A DNA stretch of 11,216 bases from assembly GCA_018899795.1 (NCBI GenBank), contig JAHIHJ010000071.1:1-11216 (forward strand), given 5' to 3'. How positions within the stretch are numbered: position 1 is the first letter of the stretch; every line of letters starts with the position of its first letter. The notes under the pieces are model-generated. The model ran no database searches. It was not told the origin of the DNA and worked only from the letters and a program-made list of their open reading frames with translations. Shown here one piece after another: positions 1-6,424 of this stretch. This DNA is from Methanobacteriota archaeon. Lineage in GTDB: Archaea; Halobacteriota; Methanosarcinia; Methanosarcinales; Methanoperedenaceae. The translations under genes were made by a program, and so were the position numbers.

Positions 1-1520
1 GATCGCATGAATCCATTGAGATATTCGATCACAGAGGCAGCAGCGTATATCAAAGGAGGGAAGATCGATAATAATGAGATACTGCCAATTAGTTTGTATA
101 TTCCAGGCTCGCGGGTCCAGAATGGGCTGTTGTGGTCGAGCACGTAAAAGCTATCAGTTCGCGGCAGCATGGTCAATAATGTAAGCCCCATCACGATGAA
201 TAGTATCTTCTTCTGTTTTTCCTTTAATGCCTCCTTATAGTTCAGGCAAAATCCGAGAGCAAGGAGCAATACCAGTGTAAAGGGATAGCTCCAGACATTG
301 AAGAAGTTCTTGGTATCTGACGCCACGTTCACTTTCACGTTCTGGGTAAGCTGGATAAATACGGGGAAAGTAATGCCCCAGAATGACACGAATGCAAGGA
401 CAACGAAAATGAGCAGGGTAATATAGAATATATTTGTCTTATTCCAGAAGCCTCTGTCTTCTTCTGTGGTTTCTGTTTCTTCAAAGTACCGCTTTATACC
501 AAGACCCAGAGATACAAGCGTGATCACACTTATAAATAATAGCAGCAGTGTTCCTGTGGACGCCTCCCCGAATGCGTGAACAGAGTTGAAAACCCCGCTG
601 CGCACCACGATGGCTGCATAAATGACAAGGATAAAAGAGACCGCTGCAAGCATTGGCGCAGCTATCGCAAAAGTGTTCTTGTTCTTCCTGTGAAGCGCTG
701 CCGCATGGAGAAAGCCTGTAAGCGTGAGCCAAGGTATGAAAGACGCAGTCTCCACTGGGTCCCATGCCCAGAACCCGCCCCAGCCCAGAACAAGATATGC
801 CCAGACACCACCCACCGCGATGCCCATTCCCAGGAACAGCCAGGTAAAGCGAGCCCACTGTCTGGTAAGCTCTTCCCATCCGTCCTCTTTTGTTAGAAGG
901 TAAACTATGGCTGCTGCAAATGGTATTGTCATGGTCGCATAGCCTATGAACATAAGAGGCGGATGCACTATCATCCAGAAATTAACCAGCAGTGCGTTCA
1001 GCCCGTTGCCATCTAACGGGACAAAGTTGACAGGCAGATCGCCCCTGGCTATCATTGCAGCAACGTTATCCAATTCATATATGGATCTAAAAGGCGTCTG
1101 GATAAGCGTAAGCGCTATGAAATAGATCCCAACGACCAGCGTTATTATCTGTATCCTTCTTGCAAGCGGGGTTGAATGTTTTGTAGTTACCGCAAACCAT
1201 GCTGCAGAGAGGAAGATCACCCATACCCACAGGAGGTATGTTCCTGGCTGACCTGCCCATGTGCCTGTTATTTTATATACCATTGGCAGATCGATGCTTG
1301 AGTACTGCCATACATACTCGAATGAGAAGTCGCTCACCGCGAAATAATAGGTGAGGAGCAGGTAGGCGAACGTGAGAATTCCGGCAGATAAAAGTATAGC
1401 AGGCGTAACGAACTTTGCAAAAACCTCGCCCCTTTTAAATTCCTTCAACAACAATCCAAGAAGCGCGATCGCGCTTACCAAAATCGTGATATAAAGTATT
1501 GCGTTTCCAAAAGTTATCAT
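1..1520 (-). CDS. ccmF: CcmF-type cytochrome c heme lyase (3' end outside window)
   Basis: Integral membrane subunit of system I cytochrome c maturation. In this family it takes heme from holo-CcmE and attaches it to CXXCH cysteines on the outer face of the membrane. The frame is open from an ATG at 1520 to the window edge, giving 506 residues of a family usually near 650, so roughly the last 150 are missing. The WWD heme-handling signature WGGFWAWDPVE lies at residues 247-257. Candidate heme-ligand histidines are H186 (in HPPLMFIGY) and H315 (in SVHAF), which flank the WWD motif as in CcmF, plus H272 in a membrane helix. Many hydrophobic helices are present. The ATG follows the upstream thioredoxin stop by one base (TAATATG), with AGGGG about 8 bases ahead, which implies coupled translation. 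CcmC also carries a WWD motif, but the length and flanking histidines favour CcmF. Confidence 0.93.
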   Translation of the reverse strand, partial: MITFGNAILYITILVSAIALLGLLLKEFKRGEVFAKFVTPAILLSAGILTFAYLLLTYYFAVSDFSFEYVWQYSSIDLPMVYKITGTWAGQPGTYLLWVWVIFLSAAWFAVTTKHSTPLARRIQIITLVVGIYFIALTLIQTPFRSIYELDNVAAMIARGDLPVNFVPLDGNGLNALLVNFWMIVHPPLMFIGYATMTIPFAAAIVYLLTKEDGWEELTRQWARFTWLFLGMGIAVGGVWAYLVLGWGGFWAWDPVETASFIPWLTLTGFLHAAALHRKNKNTFAIAAPMLAAVSFILVIYAAIVVRSGVFNSVHAFGEASTGTLLLLFISVITLVSLGLGIKRYFEETETTEEDRGFWNKTNIFYITLLIFVVLAFVSFWGITFPVFIQLTQNVKVNVASDTKNFFNVWSYPFTLVLLLALGFCLNYKEALKEKQKKILFIVMGLTLLTMLPRTDSFYVLDHNSPFWTREPGIYKLIGSISLLSIFPPLIYAAASVIEYLNGFMR

Positions 1521-1521
1521 A

Positions 1522-2004
1522 TTAATTGCCCCTGACCTTTTCTCTTACGCGCGTAACAACAGGAAGGAATGTCCCTGCATCCACCGCGCCTGCGATCCTG
1601 TCTATCACATTCCCCTTACTATCAAGGAAAAGCACATAAGGTGGATAGCTCACACCATATCTGCCAGACACGTCCCTGTCCACATCAAGATCCATTGCTA
1701 CGCGTACATAATCATTTTCCAGTATCTTGTTTATCTGCGGGTTCCCGAGCGTGTCTGTCTGGAATTTTGCGCAGTACTGGCACCATATTGCCCAGAAATA
1801 CACCACAACAGGTTTATTTTCCAGCGAAGCTTCCTGGAAGCCTTTCTCAAGACCTGCTGTTGAGTGGTACCATTTAAGGTCTGAGATATACGTGTAGTTC
1901 TCATCGGTCAGCCTGAAATCCGAAAGGGAGATGTTGTATGTACCGATCGCAATGGCGAGGATCATTATCAGCACGAATATTGTGGTCAGTTTCTTGGTTT
2001 TCAT
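1522..2004 (-). CDS. membrane-anchored thioredoxin-like protein (CQYC)
   Basis: A 160-residue thioredoxin-fold protein. Residues about 5-22 form one hydrophobic segment with lysines before it and no lipobox, so it is probably anchored with the thioredoxin domain outside the cell. The redox motif is WCQYC (C75, C78). The expected cis-proline is in YPPYVLF (P121 or P122), preceded by RYGVSYPP, the usual place for this loop. By family knowledge such proteins reduce or isomerise disulfides in exported substrates. Beside ccmF and ccdA the likely substrate is apocytochrome c or a partner thiol protein. AGGA lies about 8 bases before the ATG. A 109-base gap separates it from the upstream iron-sulfur gene, so it may have its own promoter as well as operon read-through. 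It resembles the DsbD gamma domain or DUF255/thioredoxin_7 proteins; the exact subfamily is uncertain. Confidence 0.85.
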   Translation of the reverse strand: MKTKKLTTIFVLIMILAIAIGTYNISLSDFRLTDENYTYISDLKWYHSTAGLEKGFQEASLENKPVVVYFWAIWCQYCAKFQTDTLGNPQINKILENDYVRVAMDLDVDRDVSGRYGVSYPPYVLFLDSKGNVIDRIAGAVDAGTFLPVVTRVREKVRGN

Positions 2005-2028
2005 ATGTATGTTCCTAACTGGTTTTGC

Positions 2029-2037
2029 CTATATAAG
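2029..2037 (-). promoter_or_regulatory. possible TATA box for the second thioredoxin/ccmF
   Basis: Reading the minus strand, CTTATATAG lies about 29 bases upstream of the ATG at 2004. An A9 tract is further upstream (2047-2055 as T on the plus strand). The 109-base gap has no strong minus-strand T-tract, so the upstream operon may also read through. The gap is AT-rich with other TATA-like strings, so this call is weak. Confidence 0.35.
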
Positions 2038-2113
2038 GTTATATGATTTTTTTTTCTGGTTATTTAGTCATTTTCAATCAATTTCATGTATATACTTTAT
2101 GAGAGATGAAAAT

Positions 2114-3508
2114 TCATATTATCGGAATCGTCAGTATCTTCACTCCTATGAACAGGTATACAATGGCGGTTACACCTGTCGTAAGCATGCTCTGACGCAG
2201 TTCCTTGTCACTGTTCGATACTCTTTTGCTGATGAGGTAGCCAGCCCATAACGTGAAAATAAAACCAGCAAGAAGCAGCAGGATCTGGATATTATTTATG
2301 GTCTGGAAATTTACTGCGAATTCCCACACTTCACCGAAAAATCCCCCTATAGTGCCTGTTATCAGGAACATCCCTTTCAGGAACCTGAAAGTATTCTCAG
2401 CCAGGTAAACAGATAAACTCAGGGGAATGAAGGCATAAGAAAGGTCGATGAACTTCTGTTTTGTGTTCCTGCCCGAAAAGACCTTTGTTGATAGATACAT
2501 AAGCCCTGCAGCTCCAAGCGTTATCAGCGAAAATATGATGACAGCCCACATGTTCCTGTAGTAGTTCGCGAAAAATGTGAAGTTTCCCAGATAATCAAAA
2601 GGCGCTGTCCACCTGACAAAATTGATGATAATATTCCTGAACTCGAAGCGTTCCATTCCCATGACGAACAGGAATATGATGATGATCCCGTGGACAAGAT
2701 ATGCCTCATCCATGTGCGTCTTCCTGGATCTTATCATGTCTGCGCCTGGTAGCCTCGGGCTTATCCTGATATTGTCCTTTGAGCACGACTTCACGCACTC
2801 CATGCACATGATGCAGTAGTTGTTGCGCTCCATGGTCTGGGGGAATTCACCAACAGGACAGCCTTTTCCAGCCTCAGAGCCCACCACGCATTCTTTAATA
2901 TCATGGTCAGAGCATGTCTTCTTTGATTTGCATCTAAGCTCAATTATCGAGAGCATTGAGAACACGCCGAGCACAAGCCCTATGGGACAGATGTACCTGC
3001 AAAAAGCCCTTTTTTCAAATATCGCACCCATCACAACAGCCAGCCCTGTAAAGAACAGCAGCAGGAGCGCTGTGTTCGGGGGATTGCGCGTGAACATGAA
3101 AAAATGGCGCTCAGCAGCGAATATCACCAGGAATAGTATTACAGCTATCCAGAGGTTGCGGTACTTTTCAGGGTATTTCTTCTTAAGGCTGAACACTGAT
3201 TGCGTCCAATCGCCCACAGCGCCTATGGGGCATGCAAAGCACCACAGCCTGCCCACGAAGATGATCGTAAAAGCAAGGATGGGATGCCAGAGATCCCAGA
3301 TCATTGTGGTGGCAAAGGGGATCCCTCCCTGGAAGCGCAGATCGGGTTCGCTCGCAAGACCATAATAAAGTATAATTAGCAGGACTATAGCAAATACGAG
3401 ATTCACTGCGGGCTTGAAAAACCTGTTACTGAAAAGGTTATTGAAGAAATAGACATCCAGCAGGTCGGATTTTTCGTTATTTGCATTGTCAATGTCGTTT
3501 TTATTCAT
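2114..3508 (-). CDS. NapH/CcoG-like membrane 4Fe-4S protein with extra C-terminal membrane domain
   Basis: A 464-residue polytopic iron-sulfur protein. Several helices fill residues about 34-190. Two loop motifs typical of the NapH/NosR/CcoG group are present: CFACPIG (C90, C93) and CRYICPIG (C170, C174). A cysteine-rich stretch follows (C193, C199, C207, C217), then a classical ferredoxin motif CIMCMECVKSC (C232, C235, C238, C242). NapH itself normally ends soon after its ferredoxin part. Here about 200 more residues (roughly 268-464) contain around five further hydrophobic segments. Relatives move electrons between quinols and exported redox partners. Between ccdA and a thioredoxin, an electron-supply role to the thiol pathway is plausible but inferred. 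The ATG follows the ccdA stop by 6 bases and its TGAGGA ribosome site overlaps that stop, so translation is coupled. The family is clear; the precise function is not. Confidence 0.85.
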   Translation of the reverse strand: MNKNDIDNANNEKSDLLDVYFFNNLFSNRFFKPAVNLVFAIVLLIILYYGLASEPDLRFQGGIPFATTMIWDLWHPILAFTIIFVGRLWCFACPIGAVGDWTQSVFSLKKKYPEKYRNLWIAVILFLVIFAAERHFFMFTRNPPNTALLLLFFTGLAVVMGAIFEKRAFCRYICPIGLVLGVFSMLSIIELRCKSKKTCSDHDIKECVVGSEAGKGCPVGEFPQTMERNNYCIMCMECVKSCSKDNIRISPRLPGADMIRSRKTHMDEAYLVHGIIIIFLFVMGMERFEFRNIIINFVRWTAPFDYLGNFTFFANYYRNMWAVIIFSLITLGAAGLMYLSTKVFSGRNTKQKFIDLSYAFIPLSLSVYLAENTFRFLKGMFLITGTIGGFFGEVWEFAVNFQTINNIQILLLLAGFIFTLWAGYLISKRVSNSDKELRQSMLTTGVTAIVYLFIGVKILTIPII

Positions 3509-3514
3509 TTTTCC

Positions 3515-4240
3515 TCAGAAATATACAGGGAAGTAAGGCAAAAGCGCTGCCTGTATGATCCTGTCTATTCCAAAAAGCATCATCAAACCAACAAGTATCA
3601 GTATGAGACCTGAAAGCCTCTTAAAGAAATGTCCTCTCTGCACGAACCATTTAACATTTCCTGAAACTGCCTTACCTGAATACGCTATGATAAGCATTGG
3701 AATAGAGACACCCATCGAATATACGATAAGAAGAAGAGCGCTATATAAGATGTCCACCCCGCTAGAGCTCAATTGCACGAATGCGAATACTGCTCCGAGG
3801 ATGGGCCCCACGCAGGGTATCCATAGTACACCCAGGGACATTCCAAGGAAAAGACCGCTGAAAAGCCCTCCACTGGGGGCTTTTGAGGTTAGTTTTCCAA
3901 GGAATGACATCCGCTCCCGTGCAGAGTTCACGGCAGAGCTTGAAATATTGACGAATACCTGGTTAATATCATCGTCAAAAAGGATCGCCCCCATTAATAT
4001 AATGATAAATATCGAGAACCAGCGCAGGTATTCAGCGAAAAAACCAAAAGAGGCTACTGCATTAATGAGAATGCCCATCAGAGTAAAAGTTATGGACATG
4101 CCCGTAACAATAGCCAGCGGTCTGTACCTGCTTCCAACTGAACCTGACAACACCGCTGGCAGTATGGGAAGGATGCAGGGCGTAATAACTGTGGCAAGTC
4201 CTGCGATGAAAACCAATAATACTGACGGCGCTGCTGGCAT
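3515..4240 (-). CDS. ccdA: CcdA / DsbD-type thiol electron transporter
   Basis: A 241-residue membrane protein of the CcdA/DsbD transmembrane family, which carries reducing equivalents from cytoplasmic thiols to exported thioredoxins using a pair of membrane cysteines. Both signatures are intact: TPCILPILP with C22, and IPCVGPILG with C143, each with the prolines that mark the two pseudo-symmetric halves. About six hydrophobic segments are visible, and the length is normal for CcdA. In cytochrome c maturation it keeps apocytochrome cysteines reduced before heme attachment, consistent with ccmF in the same operon and thioredoxins on both sides. AGGA lies about 9 bases before the ATG, directly after the stop of the upstream PCYCGC gene (12-base gap). 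Confidence 0.94.
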   Translation of the reverse strand: MPAAPSVLLVFIAGLATVITPCILPILPAVLSGSVGSRYRPLAIVTGMSITFTLMGILINAVASFGFFAEYLRWFSIFIIILMGAILFDDDINQVFVNISSSAVNSARERMSFLGKLTSKAPSGGLFSGLFLGMSLGVLWIPCVGPILGAVFAFVQLSSSGVDILYSALLLIVYSMGVSIPMLIIAYSGKAVSGNVKWFVQRGHFFKRLSGLILILVGLMMLFGIDRIIQAALLPYFPVYF

Positions 4241-4252
4241 TAATAAGTGTCC

Positions 4253-5512
4253 TTATATCTCGATTCCGTAATTTTTAGTCGCTTCTGAGATAACGCTATT
4301 CAGGTTCGAGGTCATTCTTATAATTAATGTATTATTCTCAGTAATGACATCATATGACCTGAAGCCGCGACCTGAGCTTGAATTCTTAAGGTCATCGAAT
4401 TTTGCCATTGGTAGTACCGAAGCGCTGTCTTTAATGCTAAATGCTATTTCTCCCTTTACGTCGTTCCCGGACTTTACAAGACCTATGTAGCTTGCATCAG
4501 CAAATGAAGGCGCCACAGTGTTTATCTTGGCAAACCCTGCGTTCTCATCATCCACTTTTTCCAGGATGGATCGATAGGAGTTATATGCGGTCGCATTGGT
4601 CTGCTCTCTAAAGAGTGCCAGCACGCCATTTGTCCTGTCTTTTGTACTGTATATGAATGGTCTTGTATACAGGATATTATCTGCGTTATTCCCGGCTCTT
4701 GACTGAACATTGGATAAGGTTTTTCCGATATCATGCAGTTCAACCCAGGAGCTTTCTGAATATTCCGAGTTCAGCATCCCTATTATCGGCGTACCGTAAA
4801 AATCCAGAGGAGGCATATAGCCCTGCTCTATGCCTGTCCCCTGTTTAAGGTTGGTGAAATATGCCCATGATATACCTTCGGGAATAAATTTCAAACCATC
4901 GCTTAAGGATCTGAAATTATCAGGCAGGGAAAGAGATGACAGGTCTATCTGCGGGGCAGTTGTTGCCGGAACTGCTTTAGTTACCGGCGATGCCGCGAGT
5001 TTCGCTGTCAGTATGGGTTTGTAATTATCACTTACGGGTGGAGTGCTTGTTCTTCCGTCAGCATACTTGGGTCCGTATTCCTGGTCGATCAATGCCCTTG
5101 CTTCCTTAAGGGTCTTACCTTGTGCAAGGTAGTTCTGGACTTTTATTGTTTCCCCGATACACACATCGCACACCCTGGCATGTTCGTCGTATGTCCAGTC
5201 GTCATGGATGAAACAATCGCGCAGGAACCTGTGCCCTGAGTGCCCGCCGCATCCGCAGTAGCATGGTATCTGCTCAAGTACATCCGGATGCTTGGTGGCA
5301 TAAGTGTAGGCGTTAAGCGCCAGCGCGTCGGTATAAACGTAATCAGGGAATTTTATATCGGCGTCTGTTTTATCCTTTCCGGAATCAGTGCCGCTTAAAA
5401 ATAAATATGCCATCGCAGCCAGCAGGATCACCGCTGCCGCAGCTATGATCAATGTGTTGTTTCCTTTCTTATTCGTTACTTTCATATTTCTGGCTGTACG
5501 TTCAGGTCTCAT
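4253..5512 (-). CDS. PCYCGC-motif exported protein with large unknown C-terminal domain
   Basis: A 419-residue protein with an N-terminal membrane segment at residues about 20-40. Residues 83-88 are PCYCGC, followed by GGHSGH, then C100 and a CDVC pair (C115, C118) leading into a helix with QGKTLKEARALIDQEYG. This matches the PCYCGC-motif domain, a family of poorly known role. The CDVC and downstream helix broadly resemble the short thiol domain of CcmH, though homology is not shown. Residues 160-190 are a Thr/Pro/Ala-rich linker. Residues about 190-419 form an exported domain that I do not recognise. The start at 5512 is preferred over the ATG at 5485 because GAGG lies 8 bases before it and it overlaps the upstream stop by 11 bases. 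Given ccdA, thioredoxins and ccmF alongside, a thiol or heme-handling role is likely but inferred. Confidence 0.8.
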   Translation of the reverse strand: MRPERTARNMKVTNKKGNNTLIIAAAAVILLAAMAYLFLSGTDSGKDKTDADIKFPDYVYTDALALNAYTYATKHPDVLEQIPCYCGCGGHSGHRFLRDCFIHDDWTYDEHARVCDVCIGETIKVQNYLAQGKTLKEARALIDQEYGPKYADGRTSTPPVSDNYKPILTAKLAASPVTKAVPATTAPQIDLSSLSLPDNFRSLSDGLKFIPEGISWAYFTNLKQGTGIEQGYMPPLDFYGTPIIGMLNSEYSESSWVELHDIGKTLSNVQSRAGNNADNILYTRPFIYSTKDRTNGVLALFREQTNATAYNSYRSILEKVDDENAGFAKINTVAPSFADASYIGLVKSGNDVKGEIAFSIKDSASVLPMAKFDDLKNSSSGRGFRSYDVITENNTLIIRMTSNLNSVISEATKNYGIEI

Positions 5513-5966
5513 TTTTCAGTCCTCTTGTTAAAAGTGCTATCTCGTCAATTGTGTTCAGGAACGTCTGGTTGTCAACATATCCCGGCAGCCTTTTTATCTC
5601 GGTGCCGTTCGCATAAAGGAACAGTTCCTGGGGAGTACCGCGTACCCCATAAAATCTTGTTATGTTCTTCTGTTTGTAGACGTCGATCGTAACTATCGTA
5701 AAGTTATCTGAGAGTATCCTAACAATGCTCTTGTTCGTCAAAGACTCCTCTTCGAATTTCTTGCACCAGCCGCAGGTCTCAGACCGGAAATATACGAACA
5801 AAGGCTCGTCCGTTGTATTGGAAACTTCCAGGGCGGTCGTGAGGTTGGTATGGAATTTAAGGTTTTGTAACTTCAATTTTTCGGAGTCGGGGACAAGAGT
5901 GTCAAGACATCCGGAAAACAGTACGATCAGGAGAAGTAATACCGGTATCCAAATCTTTAGGTTCAT
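5502..5966 (-). CDS. thioredoxin-fold lipoprotein (CGWC)
   Basis: A 154-residue exported thioredoxin-fold protein and first gene of the cytochrome maturation operon. Residues 5-20 form a signal segment ending in a lipobox-like LFSGC (C20), so it is probably lipid-anchored outside the cell. The redox motif is CGWC (C65, C68) in a YFRSETCGWCKKF context, and the cis-proline is P112 in GTPQELF. By family it would oxidise, reduce or relay thiols. With ccdA and ccmF it likely serves apocytochrome c reduction, receiving electrons from CcdA. Eight N-X-S/T sequons (N41, N50, N78, N88, N101, N120, N133, N152) are unusually many for this length. No ribosome site precedes the ATG and the TATA box is only about 28 bases away, which suggests a nearly leaderless transcript. 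Its end overlaps the next gene by 11 bases. Confidence 0.88.
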   Translation of the reverse strand: MNLKIWIPVLLLLIVLFSGCLDTLVPDSEKLKLQNLKFHTNLTTALEVSNTTDEPLFVYFRSETCGWCKKFEEESLTNKSIVRILSDNFTIVTIDVYKQKNITRFYGVRGTPQELFLYANGTEIKRLPGYVDNQTFLNTIDEIALLTRGLKNET

Positions 5967-5968
5967 TG

Positions 5969-5989
5969 ACTTTACGATAGATGTAAAGT
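5969..5989. promoter_or_regulatory. perfect inverted repeat, candidate operator of the ccm operon
   Basis: ACTTTAC at 5969-5975 and GTAAAGT at 5983-5989 form a perfect 7-base inverted repeat with a 7-base spacer. It sits exactly between the TATA box and the start codon of the first operon gene, covering the expected transcription start. In archaea a repressor bound here would block RNA polymerase. The dyad is seen; the regulator is unknown. Confidence 0.5.
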
Positions 5990-5990
5990 G

Positions 5991-5997
5991 ATATAAG
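5991..5997 (-). promoter_or_regulatory. TATA box of the cytochrome maturation operon
   Basis: On the minus strand CTTATAT, within AATCCTTATATCAC, lies about 28 bases before the ATG at 5966. Transcription would then begin within a few bases of the ATG, consistent with the lack of a Shine-Dalgarno sequence at this gene. Confidence 0.55.
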
Positions 5998-6026
5998 GAT
6001 TGCGGTATTACTCAAGCCTATGCTGT

Positions 6027-6044
6027 AAAAACTCAGGAAAAAAA
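6027..6044 (-). terminator. T-tract terminator of the histone gene
   Basis: The minus strand just past the histone stop contains a T7 run (6038-6044, flanked by CC on both sides) followed by a T5 run (6027-6031). Runs of T without a required hairpin are the usual archaeal intrinsic terminator. It separates the histone gene from the operon downstream. Confidence 0.6.
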
Positions 6045-6064
6045 GGAAATAATTGATCTAAACC

Positions 6065-6295
6065 CTAACTTTTCTTTATCCTTGCCACAGCAAGCCTGAT
6101 GTCATCATCCTTGACCGTTGTCCTGCCTGCGTGTTTTGCCAGTGTTATGGCTTCGCGGGATACATCTATGCCGTAATCCTCAAGAACTCTTGCAAGTTCT
6201 ATTCCTGCTCCTTCGCTCACTCTGTCCGCTCCTGCCTTTCTGATGATGCGCTCGACCGGCGCAAGTGGAAGAACGGGTGGTACCTGTTGTGTCAT
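6065..6295 (-). CDS. archaeal histone (HMf family)
   Basis: A 76-residue histone-fold protein that wraps DNA in the archaeal chromosome. From residue 9 it aligns with HMf-type histones: LPLAPVERIIRKAGADRVS, a central helix, then AITLAKHAGRTTVKDDDI and a final helix ending ARIKKS. Residues corresponding to the HMfB dimer-dimer contact (L46, H49, D59 there) are kept as L52, H55 and D65, so stacking of dimers on DNA is expected. It is about 6 residues longer at the N terminus (MTQQVPPV) than HMfB. The ATG at 6295 has GAGGTG 7 bases ahead. It has its own TATA box and T-tract terminator, so it is monocistronic. No second histone gene is in the window. Confidence 0.96.
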   Translation of the reverse strand: MTQQVPPVLPLAPVERIIRKAGADRVSEGAGIELARVLEDYGIDVSREAITLAKHAGRTTVKDDDIRLAVARIKKS

Positions 6296-6348
6296 TTATT
6301 TTCACCTCTTAATTAAAATCTACGATTACTTATAATTGAAAATAAAAG

Positions 6349-6358
6349 TATATATAAT
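6349..6358 (-). promoter_or_regulatory. TATA box of the histone gene
   Basis: On the minus strand ATTATATATA lies about 58 bases before the histone ATG, predicting a leader of roughly 30 nucleotides that contains the GAGGTG ribosome site. It is the strongest TATA-like string in this gap. Confidence 0.6.
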
Positions 6359-6424
6359 TTTTCCGCCTGAATAAGCAGTTAATAGACGAAAATAGCCCTT
6401 TTTTCACATGATAATCAAATAATA

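Noticed and set aside
481..879. 132-codon minus-strand frame
   Set aside because: It lies wholly inside ccmF in another frame; the ccmF frame has the WWD motif and conserved histidines.
2820..3365. 181-codon open frame on the plus strand
   Set aside because: Antisense shadow of the NapH-like gene, whose cysteine motifs fix the true frame.
3555..4271. 238-codon open frame on the plus strand
   Set aside because: It is antisense to ccdA across its whole length, lacks any recognisable motif, and ccdA has clear CcdA signatures and tight operon spacing.
5485..5512. Shorter start (ATG at 5485) for the PCYCGC protein
   Set aside because: It has no ribosome site, while the ATG at 5512 has GAGG 8 bases ahead and overlaps the previous stop in the manner of coupled genes. 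It remains possible because both forms keep the signal segment.
4253..5512. PCYCGC protein as a c-type cytochrome
   Set aside because: The cysteines and histidines near PCYCGCGGH do not form a CXXCH heme-binding motif, and no CXXCH was noticed elsewhere in the window.
6391..6397. T-tract on the plus strand near 6391 as a terminator
   Set aside because: No plus-strand gene lies upstream for it to terminate.
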